A DNA stretch of 64,000 bases. It comes from Oscillospiraceae bacterium (GTDB lineage: Bacteria; Bacillota; Clostridia; Oscillospirales; Acutalibacteraceae). Both the position numbers and the translations under genes were made by a program. The DNA lies in the NCBI GenBank assembly GCA_022483045.1, contig JAKVOA010000001.1, positions 953,750 to 1,017,749 on the forward strand. The letters run 5' to 3'. The notes beneath the pieces are model-generated. The model made no database searches. It was not told where the DNA came from and was given only the letters and a program-made list of their open reading frames with translations. This document shows, piece after piece, positions 1 to 9,915 of the stretch (its first letter is position 1; every line of letters starts with the position of its first letter).

Positions 1-2044
1 TATGAATGTCATATTTGCTGTAGAAATCTTTTGCAATGCCAAGCTGATTTGCGCGGGTACGAATGCAGCTGATTGCCGTACGTGCGGATTCTTTCATCAC
101 ATCGCCAAGGGAACCGGTCAGTTCGATTTTTCCGGTTCCGGACATCACCGCAACTTCGATAGGTAGCATCTCACCGCCAACAGTGGTCCATGCAAGTCCA
201 TTGACAAGACCGACCGTATCCTTTTTATTCAGCGCTTCTTCACGAAACTTCTGCGGTCCTAAGAAAGTTTCCAAGTTTTTCGGTGTTACACGCACGGTGG
301 TTTCCGGGTTTTCTACAATCTTAACTGCACTCTTGCGGCAGATTGTTGAAATCTGGCGCTCCAATCCGCGGACACCAGCTTCTCTGGTGTATCCATCAAT
401 TATCTTATGAACCGCAGCTTGAGAAATCCGCAGATTTTTCGCGGCAATTCCGCTGTTTTTTAGCTGTTTAGGAATCAGGTATTTCATTCCTATCTGAAAT
501 TTTTCTTCATGCGTATAACTGCCTAGTGTAATTACGTCCATGCGGTCATACAGCGGCTCAGGAACGCCTGAAATGTCGTTGGCTGTCGTTATAAAGAAAA
601 CCTTGCTCAAATCAAACGGCAGATCAATGTAGTGATCTTCAAAGGTACTGTTCTGAGCACTGTCTAGTACTTCCAGCAAAGCAGAAGAAGGATCCCCATG
701 ATAATCGTTCCCGAGTTTATCCACTTCGTCCAGCAGCAGGACTGGATTGTTAGTGCCCGCTTTGCGGATTGCATCAATAATACGGCCAGGCATAGCGCCA
801 ATATACGTACGCCGATGCCCGCGAATATCAGATTCATCATGCACACCGCCCAAGCTTACCCGTACATATTCGCGTCCCATTGCCTCTGCAACAGAATGCG
901 CAATGCTGGTTTTGCCAACACCGGGCGGGCCGACAAGGCAGAGAATCTGGCCCTGTACGTCTGGGTTGAGTTTCTTTACAGCCAAAGATTCAATAATTCT
1001 GTCTTTTACTTTTGTCAGGCCATAATGGTCCCGGTCCAAAATGCGGCGAGCTTTCTTTAAATCAATATGTTCCTTTGAAGATTTGCTCCACGGCAGGGAC
1101 AAGCAGGTTTCGATATAGGTGATAATAACGCTGCCCTCATGGGAACCTTCTGGCATACGTGCCAAGCGGTCGCATTCTTTCAGCAGCTTTTCTTTTTGCT
1201 CCTGCGGCAGACCTGCCTCGTTAACACTCTTGCGCAGCTCGTCCGCTTCTTCTAGCGGATTGTCCCCTTCGCCCAGTTCATCGGCGATTGCCTTCATCTG
1301 CTCACGCAGATAATAATCGCGCTGATTTTCGTCAATCTGGTCTTTTGCCTTCTCAGAAATATGAGATTCTATTTCAAGAATCCGCAGCTCAGCTTTCAGC
1401 ATTGCGCTTAATTTTTTCAGCCTGCGGTATGGATGAAGTTCCTCCAAAATCTCCTGCTTTTTGTCAAAGTCGAGAGAGATGTTCATTGCAATGTAGTCCG
1501 CCAGTTCGCCGCAGTCTTTTTTCTGCACGACTCCCATGACAATGTCCGGCGGAACATGCGTATATTTCTGAATATACTCTTCAAATAAAGACTGTGTATA
1601 GCGAATCAGTGCCTCAGAGTTTGAAGTGGGACGGCTGGAGGTCTTATCAACAATTTTCTTTACTTCCGCTTGAATAAATGGCTCTTCTGTCGGAATAGAG
1701 CAAATCTTTGCCCGGCAAAGCCCTTCTGTAAACAGGCGAATGCCGTCATCTGTTTTGCGAACGATTTGACGAATGCGCGCGATAACCCCGATTGAATAGA
1801 GATCATCTTTACCCGGGTCATCTACAGATAAGTCTTTTTGTGTAACCAAAAAAATCAGTTGACCCTCTTCCATGGATTTTCCAAGAGCCAAGACAGATTT
1901 TTTGCGGCCAACATCAAACTGAAGCATCATGCCCGGAAAAATGACCAATCCGCGCAGAACCAAAGTTGGCAGTACCTGTGTTTCTTCAGAAGAGGGCTGC
2001 ACAGACACGGCAGGCTGCACGGGGTCAACTTTTTTTATTTCCAT
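1..2044 (-). CDS. lon: ATP-dependent protease Lon (C-terminal part beyond window edge)
   Basis: Lon is a cytoplasmic homo-oligomeric AAA+ serine protease that degrades misfolded and regulatory proteins. About 681 residues are visible from an ATG at 2044, preceded by AAGGAG. The N-terminal substrate-binding domain covers roughly residues 15-210. A coiled region leads into the AAA+ domain, with Walker A GPPGVGKT at 372-379 and Walker B LLLDEVDK near 440. The start of the protease domain (GLAWT, near 600) is present, but the frame is still open at base 1, just after KYDIH. The catalytic Ser and Lys therefore lie outside the window. It is the last gene of tig-clpP-clpX-lon, 97 bases after clpX and separated from it by a strong hairpin. 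The identity is not in doubt; only the C-terminus is unseen. Confidence 0.97.
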   Translation of the reverse strand, partial: MEIKKVDPVQPAVSVQPSSEETQVLPTLVLRGLVIFPGMMLQFDVGRKKSVLALGKSMEEGQLIFLVTQKDLSVDDPGKDDLYSIGVIARIRQIVRKTDDGIRLFTEGLCRAKICSIPTEEPFIQAEVKKIVDKTSSRPTSNSEALIRYTQSLFEEYIQKYTHVPPDIVMGVVQKKDCGELADYIAMNISLDFDKKQEILEELHPYRRLKKLSAMLKAELRILEIESHISEKAKDQIDENQRDYYLREQMKAIADELGEGDNPLEEADELRKSVNEAGLPQEQKEKLLKECDRLARMPEGSHEGSVIITYIETCLSLPWSKSSKEHIDLKKARRILDRDHYGLTKVKDRIIESLAVKKLNPDVQGQILCLVGPPGVGKTSIAHSVAEAMGREYVRVSLGGVHDESDIRGHRRTYIGAMPGRIIDAIRKAGTNNPVLLLDEVDKLGNDYHGDPSSALLEVLDSAQNSTFEDHYIDLPFDLSKVFFITTANDISGVPEPLYDRMDVITLGSYTHEEKFQIGMKYLIPKQLKNSGIAAKNLRISQAAVHKIIDGYTREAGVRGLERQISTICRKSAVKIVENPETTVRVTPKNLETFLGPQKFREEALNKKDTVGLVNGLAWTTVGGEMLPIEVAVMSGTGKIELTGSLGDVMKESARTAISCIRTRANQLGIAKDFYSKYDIH

Positions 2045-2061
2045 GCTCTGTCTCCTTACTG

Positions 2062-2112
2062 AAAAGGGCCGCTGCAGGTAACGACTTCATGGGTTACCAC
2101 ACGCAACAGCCC
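2062..2112 (-). terminator. hairpin between clpX and lon, possible attenuator
   Basis: Read on the minus strand, a ten-base outer stem (2103-2112 with 2066-2075, including two G-U pairs) encloses a six-base inner stem (GGTAAC at 93-98 of this stretch with GTTACC at 77-82). Four U residues (2062-2065) follow. The lon ribosome site comes immediately after. The shape suits a partial terminator that lowers lon expression relative to clpX, but the U-run is short. Confidence 0.5.
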
Positions 2113-2141
2113 TAATACTTTCTATTACAGTGCAGTGGAAC

Positions 2142-3473
2142 TTAAGCGGTATCCCGTTTTCCTTTCTTTCTGGAACTGGAAGGATTCGGAAGCGCCATCT
2201 TAATTTTCACCGGCTGACGGTCCGGATTGTAAACTACATCCGGCTTTGTGTTATTCTTTACCGTATCAGCATTGATCACGATTTTTTCAACGGTGTAGTC
2301 AGAGGGAACATCGTACATCATCTGTGTCAGCAGCTCCTCCATAACTGAGCGAAGACCGCGCGCACCTGTATGACGTTCGATTGTCTTGCTTGCAATCGCC
2401 TGCAAAGCGTCATCTGTAAATTCTAAGTCAACTTTATCAAGCTGGAAGAGACGCTTGTACTGACTGACCAAGCTGTTCTTTGGCTCAGTTAAAATACGAA
2501 CCAAAGCTTTTTCGTCCAAACCGTTTAGGGCAGTGATCACCGGCAGACGACCGACTAGCTCCGGAATTAGGCCAAATTTGACCAAATCATGCGGATCTAC
2601 TTTTGCCATCCAATTCATGGCGTCGAGTTCTTTTTTGCTGTGAACTTCTCCGCCAAAGCCAAGTGAAGTGGATACATTGCGGTCCTCTATAATCTTAGAG
2701 AGGCCATCAAATGCACCGCCGCAGATAAAGAGAATGTTACTGGTATCGATTTGCAGGAATTCCTGCTGAGGATGCTTTCTGCCGCCTTGGGGCGGTACAT
2801 TGGAAACTGTGCCTTCCAATATTTTCAGCAGAGCCTGCTGTACTCCTTCACCGCTTACATCACGTGTAATGGACGGGTTCTCGGATTTACGCGCAATTTT
2901 ATCGATTTCATCGATATAAATAATGCCACGCTCCGCACGCTCAATATCGTAATCGGCAGCCTGAATCAGACGCAGAAGAATGTTTTCAACATCTTCGCCG
3001 ACATACCCCGCCTCTGTCAGAGTTGTAGCATCTGCGATTGCAAACGGTACATCCAAAATGCGAGCCAGGGTTTGTGCCAGCAAAGTCTTGCCAACACCTG
3101 TGGGGCCAAGCAGTAAAACATTGCTTTTGGAAAGGGAAACGTGGTCATCTTCACCGTAATAAATGCGCTTATAATGATTGTATACAGCAACAGACAGTGC
3201 AACTTTTGCTGTATCTTGCCCAATCACATATTCATCCAACCGCTTTTTGATTTCGTGCGGCTTCGGCAGTTCTGCTGCAGCTTCTTGGGTCGGCTCAGGA
3301 TGATGCTGAGAAGAAAGATTCATCTCATCATTTAAAATAGACTGACAAAGCTCTACACAAGCATCGCAAATATAAACGCCCGGTCCGGCAATCAGCCGGC
3401 GCACCTGACTTTGCGGTTTGCCGCAAAAAGAGCAGCATATTTCGCGATCGGTAATATCACCATTGTTGGACAT
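2142..3473 (-). CDS. clpX: ATP-dependent Clp protease ATP-binding subunit ClpX
   Basis: ClpX is the hexameric AAA+ unfoldase that recognises tagged substrates and feeds them into ClpP. The 443 residues start with a C4 zinc-binding domain (C14-x2-C17 and C36-x2-C39). Walker A GPTGVGKT lies at 123-130 and the Walker B segment IYIDEIDK near 185. A (L)GF-type ClpP-docking loop (SLGFGG) is present near 270. Length and domain order are normal for the family. It starts 12 bases after the clpP stop, so the two are almost certainly co-transcribed. The C-terminus is basic (SSRKKGKR). Confidence 0.98.
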   Translation of the reverse strand: MSNNGDITDREICCSFCGKPQSQVRRLIAGPGVYICDACVELCQSILNDEMNLSSQHHPEPTQEAAAELPKPHEIKKRLDEYVIGQDTAKVALSVAVYNHYKRIYYGEDDHVSLSKSNVLLLGPTGVGKTLLAQTLARILDVPFAIADATTLTEAGYVGEDVENILLRLIQAADYDIERAERGIIYIDEIDKIARKSENPSITRDVSGEGVQQALLKILEGTVSNVPPQGGRKHPQQEFLQIDTSNILFICGGAFDGLSKIIEDRNVSTSLGFGGEVHSKKELDAMNWMAKVDPHDLVKFGLIPELVGRLPVITALNGLDEKALVRILTEPKNSLVSQYKRLFQLDKVDLEFTDDALQAIASKTIERHTGARGLRSVMEELLTQMMYDVPSDYTVEKIVINADTVKNNTKPDVVYNPDRQPVKIKMALPNPSSSRKKGKRDTA

Positions 3474-3485
3474 GCAATCACCTGC

Positions 3486-4073
3486 TTATCTTTGCGTAAT
3501 CACTTTATCGATCAGGCCATATTCACAGGCCTCTTCGGGTGTCATAAAGTTGTCACGGTCTGTATCACGCTGGATAACCTCCAGCGGTTGCCCAGTGTTT
3601 TTGGAAAGCAGCTCATTTAACAGCTGCTTCTTTTTATCCAAATAATGCGCATGGATCATAATATCGGAAACCTGTGACTGCGGCAGACCACCGCTTGGCT
3701 GATGAATCAGGATATCTGTATGCGGAAGCGAAAAGCGCTTTCCCTTTGTGCCGGCAGCCAGCAGGAACGAACCCATGCTTGCAGCAAGGCCCAGGCAGAT
3801 GGTAGAAACATCGCACTTCACATATTTCATGGTATCATAAATTGCCATGCCGGCAGTCACAGAGCCGCCGGGGCTGTTAATATACAGGTTGATATCCTTA
3901 GAGGGATCTTCTCCTTCCAAAAACAGCAGCTGTGCAACAACCAGACTTGCAGTGGCATCTGTAACTTCGTCATTCAACATAATGATACGGTCATTCAGCA
4001 GCCTGGAGAAAATATCATACTGGCGCTCTCCGCGGTTTGTTTGTTCAATTACATAAGGTACCAAATTGCTCAT
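3486..4073 (-). CDS. clpP: ATP-dependent Clp protease proteolytic subunit ClpP
   Basis: ClpP forms the 14-subunit barrel that degrades proteins delivered by ClpX or other Clp ATPases. I chose the ATG at 4073 (195 residues, MSNLVPYV...) because GGAGGG lies at correct spacing before it and the product then begins like other ClpPs. An in-frame upstream extension to 4097 would add eight unlikely residues. The catalytic triad is visible: Ser99 in AASMGS, His124 in ILIHQP and Asp near 172 in DTDRD. It sits between tig and clpX, the classical arrangement. Confidence 0.98.
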   Translation of the reverse strand: MSNLVPYVIEQTNRGERQYDIFSRLLNDRIIMLNDEVTDATASLVVAQLLFLEGEDPSKDINLYINSPGGSVTAGMAIYDTMKYVKCDVSTICLGLAASMGSFLLAAGTKGKRFSLPHTDILIHQPSGGLPQSQVSDIMIHAHYLDKKKQLLNELLSKNTGQPLEVIQRDTDRDNFMTPEEACEYGLIDKVITQR

Positions 4074-4129
4074 GATAACCCTCCAATAAAACTGCACGCA
4101 AAAGGCAGTATTGGTAAAGACACGAAAAA

Positions 4130-5593
4130 TTATTCAGCAGGATCTTCTTTTGTCGCTGCCTTTTTCGTTGTCTTTTTTGCTGTATCTTTTGCTGCAGGCT
4201 TTTTCCGTGGCTTTTTAGCAGGGGCTTTCTTTTCCGGAGCTTTTTCGTCTTTAGCTTTTTTGTCTTCCTTAGAGTCTGCTTCTTTTTTGGACTCATCTTC
4301 CGGCGCAGCATCGGTTATGACAGCGTTGTCGCGCACAAAGTCAATGGCTTTCTGTACACCGAGGTCTTGAGCAAGCGCTTCTTTTGTGACAGCAGCTTTA
4401 ATCTTTTCAACATCAGTTTTGTACTCATCGGCCATCTTCTTGTACTCTTTTTCAATCTCTTCATCGGAAGAAGTCAGCTTCTCGATTTCAGCGATTTTTT
4501 CAAGGGCAAGGCGAATCTTCACCTGGCGCTCAGCCTGCGGCTCAAATGCCTTACGCAGCTTGTCAGCATCCATACCTGTATACTTCATATAGGTGCGGAT
4601 ATCAAGTCCCTGGCTCTGCAGGCGATAGCCAAAGTCACGGATATCGTCATTTGCTCTGTTGGTATACATAGCAGTCGGGATTTCGCCCTCCAGCGCAGCA
4701 ACCAGAGCATCAATCAGCTGATTGTCAACATCGTCCTGAACAGACTCTTTTTTCTGCTCTTCCAAATGCTTTTTGAGGTCTGCTTTATACTCATCCAATG
4801 TATCAAATTCGCTGACGTCTTTTGCAAAGTCGTCGTCCAGTTCAGGCAGTTCACGAACTTTGATTTCATGAATCTTTACTTTAAAGAGAGCAGCTTTGTC
4901 CTGCAATTCTTTTGCAGAATAATCTTTCGGGAAAGTGACATTGACATCAAATTCATCATTGGTGTTTTTGCCAACGATCTGCTCCTCAAAGCCCGGAATA
5001 AACTGGCCAGAACCCAGCGTCAAAGAAAAGTTTTCTGCTTTGCCGCCCTCAAAGGGCTTGCCGTCAACGGAACCGTCAAAGTCGATATCAACAATATCGC
5101 CATTTTCAGCAGGGCGATCCTCTACAGTAACCATACGTGCATCACGGTCCTGCACCTTTTTCAGCTCTGCGTCTACTTCTGCGTCGGTCACATCAGCAGA
5201 TTTGCGTGTTGCCTTAATGCCTTTGTAATCTTTAACAGAAACTTCCGGTTTAACCGTAATAGTTGCTTTAAAGACAACGCCATTGGTTTCATCTGCAGAG
5301 ACAAGGTCAAAGTCCACTTTATCCTGAATTACATCGAGCTTTGCTTCTTTGACAGCAGCCTCCATTGCATCCGGATAAACTTCATTGATTGCATCTTCAT
5401 AGAAGATGTTGGAGCCATAGTACTTCTCAATGAAAGCACGGGGTGCTTTTCCTTTACGGAAACCGGGAATGTTGATACGGCTTCTCTGTTTTTTATAGGC
5501 ATGGTCGATGGCAGTATTAAAGGTAGGCGCGTCAACCGTGACCTCCAGCTGCCAGCGGTTGGTATCGACCTTATTGGATGACTTCAGACTCAT
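4130..5593 (-). CDS. tig: trigger factor, with a long lysine-rich C-terminal tail
   Basis: Trigger factor is the ribosome-bound chaperone and peptidyl-prolyl isomerase that meets nascent chains at the exit tunnel. The ATG at 5593 (487 residues) is chosen because AGGAGG lies eight bases upstream. The N-terminal ribosome-binding domain carries the GFRKGKAPR signature near 44-52. An FKBP-type PPIase domain follows (about 155-240, with [12 protein letters not shown]), then the helical C-terminal domain. Beyond about residue 426 there is an extra tail of 61 residues containing 19 lysines with Ala and Pro, ending in a histone-H1-like KK-rich stretch. This makes the protein longer than the usual 420-450 residues. 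First gene of the tig-clpP-clpX-lon run. Confidence 0.97.
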   Translation of the reverse strand: MSLKSSNKVDTNRWQLEVTVDAPTFNTAIDHAYKKQRSRINIPGFRKGKAPRAFIEKYYGSNIFYEDAINEVYPDAMEAAVKEAKLDVIQDKVDFDLVSADETNGVVFKATITVKPEVSVKDYKGIKATRKSADVTDAEVDAELKKVQDRDARMVTVEDRPAENGDIVDIDFDGSVDGKPFEGGKAENFSLTLGSGQFIPGFEEQIVGKNTNDEFDVNVTFPKDYSAKELQDKAALFKVKIHEIKVRELPELDDDFAKDVSEFDTLDEYKADLKKHLEEQKKESVQDDVDNQLIDALVAALEGEIPTAMYTNRANDDIRDFGYRLQSQGLDIRTYMKYTGMDADKLRKAFEPQAERQVKIRLALEKIAEIEKLTSSDEEIEKEYKKMADEYKTDVEKIKAAVTKEALAQDLGVQKAIDFVRDNAVITDAAPEDESKKEADSKEDKKAKDEKAPEKKAPAKKPRKKPAAKDTAKKTTKKAATKEDPAE

Positions 5594-5632
5594 ATTGATT
5601 TCCTCCTGCAAAATTGCAAATTATCGGTTAAC

Positions 5633-5638
5633 AGTATA
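5633..5638 (-). promoter_or_regulatory. probable tig promoter (extended -10)
   Basis: On the minus strand TATACT is preceded by TGT, giving an extended -10 (TGTTATACT) about 40 bases before the tig ATG. I could not find a good -35 at 16-18 bases. A TTGTCA occurs farther upstream. Confidence 0.45.
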
Positions 5639-5704
5639 ACATACTTATAGCTGATTTTCCATAAAAACTGACAAGAATTTAAAAATGCGTAACATTATTC
5701 GCGA

Positions 5705-6394
5705 TTATCGCACGAAAAGCGGGCAAAAGGAGAGATAATCACACGAAATCAAGTGCATGTGTATTCCGTGATATTCGCCGATAATGGCACGCTTAGCGGC
5801 CTGGCTGCCATGAATATGCCCAAAGTAGCAGTCTGTAATATGGTGATTTTCCAACACTTTAAAGATTTCATCACAGCACAGATTATCGTAAACAGGCGGA
5901 TAATGCAGAAACACAATCGGTCTTCCGCCCAACTTCTCCCCCGCCTGCAAAGATGCTTCCAGCCGGCCGACCTCTCGATTGACAATTAACATATCATGGT
6001 CGGTCTGGGGATTGTAAAGCCACCCGCGGCTGCCGCAAACGGTTTGGTCCCCTATGCGGGCTGCAGAATTGTGGATAATAGAAATTGTAGAAAATCCGCA
6101 TGCAGAAAAAAAGTTTTCCAGCTTTGTACGGGTAGACCACCACAAATCGTGGTTGCCTTTTAAAATCAGTTTATGTCCCGGCAGGTTTTCAATATAACGG
6201 AAGTCCTCTTCTGCCTCTTCCAGCTTCATAGCCCAGCTGATATCCCCGGCAATAACAACCGTGTCCTCTGGCCGGATCAACGCCTGCCAATTCTTTTTTA
6301 ATCTGTCTGTGTAATCTTCCCAGCCGGGAAAAACATCCATCGGCTTGTCTGTACCAAATGACAGATGCAAATCCGAAATTGCATAAAGTGCCAT
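5705..6394 (-). CDS. calcineurin-like metallophosphoesterase, specificity unknown
   Basis: A 229-residue cytoplasmic metallophosphoesterase. The two-metal motifs are clear: D8-x-H10 (ISDLHLS), D51 in AGDIS, N81-H82-D83 (GNHDLWW), a His in FLHYPP near 166 and GHIHG near 195. This set is expected for hydrolysis of a phosphoester, but neither sequence nor neighbours reveal the substrate. The family is common in Clostridia as a stand-alone 'metallophosphoesterase'. It ends about 110 bases above the tig start and begins 38 bases after thrC, so it may be read from the thrC promoter. Confidence 0.85.
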   Translation of the reverse strand: MALYAISDLHLSFGTDKPMDVFPGWEDYTDRLKKNWQALIRPEDTVVIAGDISWAMKLEEAEEDFRYIENLPGHKLILKGNHDLWWSTRTKLENFFSACGFSTISIIHNSAARIGDQTVCGSRGWLYNPQTDHDMLIVNREVGRLEASLQAGEKLGGRPIVFLHYPPVYDNLCCDEIFKVLENHHITDCYFGHIHGSQAAKRAIIGEYHGIHMHLISCDYLSFCPLFVR

Positions 6395-6432
6395 CTTAAC
6401 TGTCCCTTCTACGGTCTTTTAGCAAACTATCT

Positions 6433-7944
6433 TTACCTGCTGCAGGCCCCTGTCAGCTCCAGTGTTTTAGCCGGCATGTCTGCCGGGCTGCAACTGTCCG
6501 TAAAACGAACAGCTTTATTCTGCAGTGCAGCAATCGGCTGCGGAATTTCTGTTTTAGTAAGTGTGGAAAGCTCGCTGATCTTTGCGAAGTCGTCACCGTC
6601 CGCCTTTTCGCCACTGACTGCCTGCAAAACGCTGTCCGCAAATTTATAGGGACTTGCAGTCGATGTAACGATAACCGGGGTTTCCTTATCCCCCGTTGCC
6701 TTAGCATATTGTTTATATACGTTAACCGCAACTGCGGTATGCGGATCACACAGGTAGTTTTCACGCTGGTAAAGGGCGGCAATTTCCTTTTTGGTCTGCT
6801 GGTCATCACAATAACCAGCCCAAAAAAGAGTATGCAGTTTCTGCAGGGTAGCACTGTCTACCTGATAGCTGCCCGTTGCCGCAAGCTGCTGCATCCATGA
6901 TTTCACCTGATTGTCAGACCCAGTCATTGCACTGAGCAGGCGCTCCAAATTGCTGGAAATCAAGATATCCATCGATGGAGAAATTGTTGTGTAAAACGCA
7001 CGATTACGATTATAGCAGCCGGTCTGCAGGAAATCGGTCAAAACGTTGTTTGCGTTGCTGGCACAAATCAGCTTTTTAATTGGCAGACCCATTTCTTTCG
7101 CATAATAGGCAGCTAAAATATTGCCAAAATTGCCAGTAGGTACTGCGACATTGACTTCCTGCCCGTATTGAATGCTTCCGTTATTAACCAAATCACAGTA
7201 AGCCGAAATATAATAAACAACCTGCGGCAGCAAACGCCCGAGGTTTATTGAATTGGCACTGGAAAACATCATGCCGTGTTCAGCAAGTTTTTGGCAGGTT
7301 TCCGGATTTGTGAAAATCTTTTTGACACCGGTTTGTGCATCGTCAAAGTTACCCTCTATCGCACAAACAGCAACATTATGCCCCTCCTGCGTCACCATCT
7401 GGCGCTTCTGCATGGGGCTGACGCCGCTCTGCGGATAAAAAACCAGGATCTTGGTTCCGGGTACATCCTTAAAACCTTCCAGAGCAGCTTTGCCAGTGTC
7501 ACCGGAAGTGGCCACCAAAATGACAGCCGTTTTATCGGAATGAATCTTTTTGCAGCTTTTAGTCAGCAGATGCGGCAAAACCTGCAGCGCCATATCCTTA
7601 AAAGCACAGGTTGGCCCATGCCAAAGCTCAAGCAGATACATCTGGCAGGAATCTTCCTGCACTGCAGAAAGCTGTGCCGGTCCGCCGGGAAATTTTTCTT
7701 CCGTGTAGGCAGAGGCTACGCATTCCGCAATTTCTTCTTCGGAAAAATCCGTTAAAAAATACGAAAGAATTTTTTGTGCACGATCAATATAAGAATCCTT
7801 TTGCAGCTGCTGAAAAGCATCCTTGGAAATGCGGGGAATTTCCCGCGGAACAAACAGTCCGCCGTCCTGACAAATTCCCTGCGCAATCGCCTGCGCTGCA
7901 GAAACGGTCTTGCCAAAGTCACGGGTCGATAAATACTGCATCAT
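6433..7944 (-). CDS. thrC: threonine synthase
   Basis: Threonine synthase converts O-phospho-L-homoserine to threonine with pyridoxal phosphate, the last step of threonine biosynthesis. The 503 residues match the long (E. coli/fungal) class of ThrC, with N-terminal MMQYLSTRDFG and the PLP lysine K116 in TCAFKDMALQ. The phosphate-binding segment ATSGDTGKAALEG follows, with a later VAVPTGNFGN. The Bacillus enzyme is the shorter class (about 350 residues). Translation could start at 7944 or at the adjacent ATG 7941; GAGGG lies upstream. No other threonine-pathway gene is nearby. A consensus-like promoter lies at 8004-8032. Confidence 0.95.
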   Translation of the reverse strand: MMQYLSTRDFGKTVSAAQAIAQGICQDGGLFVPREIPRISKDAFQQLQKDSYIDRAQKILSYFLTDFSEEEIAECVASAYTEEKFPGGPAQLSAVQEDSCQMYLLELWHGPTCAFKDMALQVLPHLLTKSCKKIHSDKTAVILVATSGDTGKAALEGFKDVPGTKILVFYPQSGVSPMQKRQMVTQEGHNVAVCAIEGNFDDAQTGVKKIFTNPETCQKLAEHGMMFSSANSINLGRLLPQVVYYISAYCDLVNNGSIQYGQEVNVAVPTGNFGNILAAYYAKEMGLPIKKLICASNANNVLTDFLQTGCYNRNRAFYTTISPSMDILISSNLERLLSAMTGSDNQVKSWMQQLAATGSYQVDSATLQKLHTLFWAGYCDDQQTKKEIAALYQRENYLCDPHTAVAVNVYKQYAKATGDKETPVIVTSTASPYKFADSVLQAVSGEKADGDDFAKISELSTLTKTEIPQPIAALQNKAVRFTDSCSPADMPAKTLELTGACSR

Positions 7945-8003
7945 TTATAAAGCCCTCACTTTCCGGGTTGAAACGCTGTTTCTAATTTTTTTGTTGCTCT
8001 ACC

Positions 8004-8032
8004 ATTTTAGTGTACTTTTATGAAAATGTCAA
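8004..8032 (-). promoter_or_regulatory. thrC promoter
   Basis: Minus-strand TTGACA (8027-8032), a 17-base spacer and TAAAAT (8004-8009), about 60 bases before the thrC start. A near-consensus sigma-A promoter. Confidence 0.75.
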
Positions 8033-8058
8033 AAGCATTTGCTGCCTTTTGTCATTTG

Positions 8059-8415
8059 TCAGCAGAAAGCATTTTTTAAATATACATAATTGGTTACAGA
8101 AGCGGTATTTCCGTCCATCGTAATACCCATCACATCAAAGCGCGGCTGTAGCCGGGTCGGAAAGCGCATTAAGTAGGCCTGCGCTGTACGAATAATCTTT
8201 CTCTGCTTCTGCGGCGTGACTGCAGCAAGCGGTGAAACCATCGCACCTGGTGCACGTGCCTTTACTTCTAAAAAGATAAGATGCACTTCATTTGCTGCAA
8301 TGACATCGATTTCTCCATATCGGGAGTGATAATTGCGGGTAACGATTCTGCAGCCGCGCTGCTGTAAATAGGCCGCCGCAAAATCCTCTCCGGCCGCTCC
8401 AGTTTTATTTTTCAT
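8059..8415 (-). CDS. YraN-family (UPF0102) nuclease-fold protein
   Basis: A 118-residue member of the YraN/UPF0102 family, which has a Holliday-junction-resolvase-like (PD-(D/E)xK) fold and no settled function. The family motifs are present: GEDFAAAYL near residue 9, the acidic GEIDVIA near 36-42, and LEVKAR near 52-57, which supplies the E-x-K pair. It overlaps the end of rnhB by 11 bases. The rnhB-yraN pairing downstream of rplS-lepB-rbgA is conserved in Firmicutes. Confidence 0.9.
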   Translation of the reverse strand: MKNKTGAAGEDFAAAYLQQRGCRIVTRNYHSRYGEIDVIAANEVHLIFLEVKARAPGAMVSPLAAVTPQKQRKIIRTAQAYLMRFPTRLQPRFDVMGITMDGNTASVTNYVYLKNAFC

Positions 8416-9043
8416 CGGCGCTTTTCAGTATCTTTTTTAAGAACGTTTTACGGTGGATAGGACATGGCCCATACTGAAGTAGTGCCTGCCGGTGCTGTGC
8501 TGTACCATAGCCCTTGTGCTTTGCAAAGCCGTACTGCGGATAAAGCTCATCCAGCTGCAGCATTAGGCGGTCACGACTTACCTTAGCTAAAATAGACGCC
8601 GCCGCAATACTTTCGCAGCAGCCGTCACCTTTGATAATTGCCTCTGCCGGTACCGAAAGCGGCGGGACACGGTTGCCATCCACCAGCACAAGCTGCGGCG
8701 GCGTATTCAGCTTTTGCACAGCGCGCTGCATTGCCAAAAAAGTTGCCTGTAGAATATTGATTCCATCAATTTCCTGTTCCGTTGCAAAACCAACGCCCCA
8801 GGATACCGCTTTTTGGGTGATGATATCATAAAGTTCTTCCCGCTTTTTTGAGGAAAGCTTTTTAGAGTCATTGACTCCTTCAATCACACAACCCACAGGC
8901 AAGATGACTGCTCCGGCAAAGACAGGTCCTGCCAGAGGGCCGCGGCCGGCTTCATCTACCCCACACACAGCCGTATAACCCTGCTGCAAATATTTTCGCT
9001 CATAAAAAAGCCAGTCGATTGGCGGCTTTGGGGTTCGTTTCAT
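8405..9043 (-). CDS. rnhB: ribonuclease HII
   Basis: RNase HII removes ribonucleotides embedded in DNA and RNA-DNA hybrids. The 212-residue protein has the catalytic start [12 protein letters not shown] (D30, E31), the DSKKLS motif near 60 and a further metal-ligand Asp in LVLVDGN near 121. Both ends look complete. Its start overlaps the stop of rbgA by four bases (ATGA type), indicating translational coupling. Confidence 0.96.
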   Translation of the reverse strand: MKRTPKPPIDWLFYERKYLQQGYTAVCGVDEAGRGPLAGPVFAGAVILPVGCVIEGVNDSKKLSSKKREELYDIITQKAVSWGVGFATEQEIDGINILQATFLAMQRAVQKLNTPPQLVLVDGNRVPPLSVPAEAIIKGDGCCESIAAASILAKVSRDRLMLQLDELYPQYGFAKHKGYGTAQHRQALLQYGPCPIHRKTFLKKILKSADEK

Positions 9044-9915
9044 ACTTTTGTACCTGCCTGTTCCAGCGTTATGCGGCCAATCTTTCCCGCACGGAATTCC
9101 TCTAAAAGCATTTTTGCGGTACGCTCTGTATCAATCTCTCCGCCAGAAATCAGCATGCCGCGCTTTTTGCCAATCAGCTGCAGAATCTGCCAACCTTCCA
9201 TACCGGAAAAGTCTGTACTTCCCAGCTTATAGCGGCTGCAGACAGCGGCAGGATACAGTTTACAGAGCAGCTCAAGCAACCGGGCCGCAAGAGATTCTGT
9301 ATCCAGAATATCATCCTTTACAGCGCCCGTAAAAGCAAGGTGTTCACCAACAGCTTTATCAGAAATTTTAGGCCAAAGAACACCGGGGGTATCTAAAAGG
9401 TCAAGCCCTTTTCCGATGGAAAACCATTGATTGGAGCGCGTTACGCCAGGTCGGTTTTCTACAGCTGCACGGCTGCCGTGCGCTAAACGATTAATTAAAG
9501 ACGACTTTCCCACATTAGGAACACCAATCACCATGACACGAATGGTGCGGCCAACCATTCCCTTTTGTTTCCATGCTGCTATTTGCGGCACCAACACTTT
9601 ATGGACAGCGGGCTGAAAGGTACTGAGACCTTTTCCGCTCTTGCAGTCGACTGCAATTGCCTCAATTCCATGTTCCCGGTAAAACGTTATCCATTTTTTT
9701 GTGGCAGCGGCATCGGCCATATCGCTCTTATTTAATAAAATAATGCGTGGCTTCTGCTGAATCATACGGTCGAGCACTGGATTGCGGCTGCTCACCGGAA
9801 TGCGGGCATCTGCAATTTCTGCAACTGCATCTACTTGCTTTAAGGACTTTTCAATTTGTCTTTTGGCGCGGGTCATATGCCCCGGAAACCACTGTATTGA
9901 TTGTGCTTCGCTCAT
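9040..9915 (-). CDS. rbgA: ribosome biogenesis GTPase RbgA (YlqF)
   Basis: RbgA is a circularly permuted GTPase needed for late 50S subunit assembly. The order of G motifs shows the permutation: G4 NKSD at 62-65 comes before G1 GVPNVGKS at 131-138 and G3 DTPG near 174. The N-terminus [15 protein letters not shown] is diagnostic of the family. The length (291) is normal. It overlaps lepB and rnhB by four bases on each side and belongs to the rplS-lepB-rbgA-rnhB cluster. Confidence 0.97.
   Translation of the reverse strand: MSEAQSIQWFPGHMTRAKRQIEKSLKQVDAVAEIADARIPVSSRNPVLDRMIQQKPRIILLNKSDMADAAATKKWITFYREHGIEAIAVDCKSGKGLSTFQPAVHKVLVPQIAAWKQKGMVGRTIRVMVIGVPNVGKSSLINRLAHGSRAAVENRPGVTRSNQWFSIGKGLDLLDTPGVLWPKISDKAVGEHLAFTGAVKDDILDTESLAARLLELLCKLYPAAVCSRYKLGSTDFSGMEGWQILQLIGKKRGMLISGGEIDTERTAKMLLEEFRAGKIGRITLEQAGTKV

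Noticed and set aside
4367-5581. Long open frame antisense to tig (404 codons, plus strand)
   Set aside because: It is hydrophobic low-complexity translation of the opposite strand of a strongly conserved gene, with no ribosome site or family similarity.
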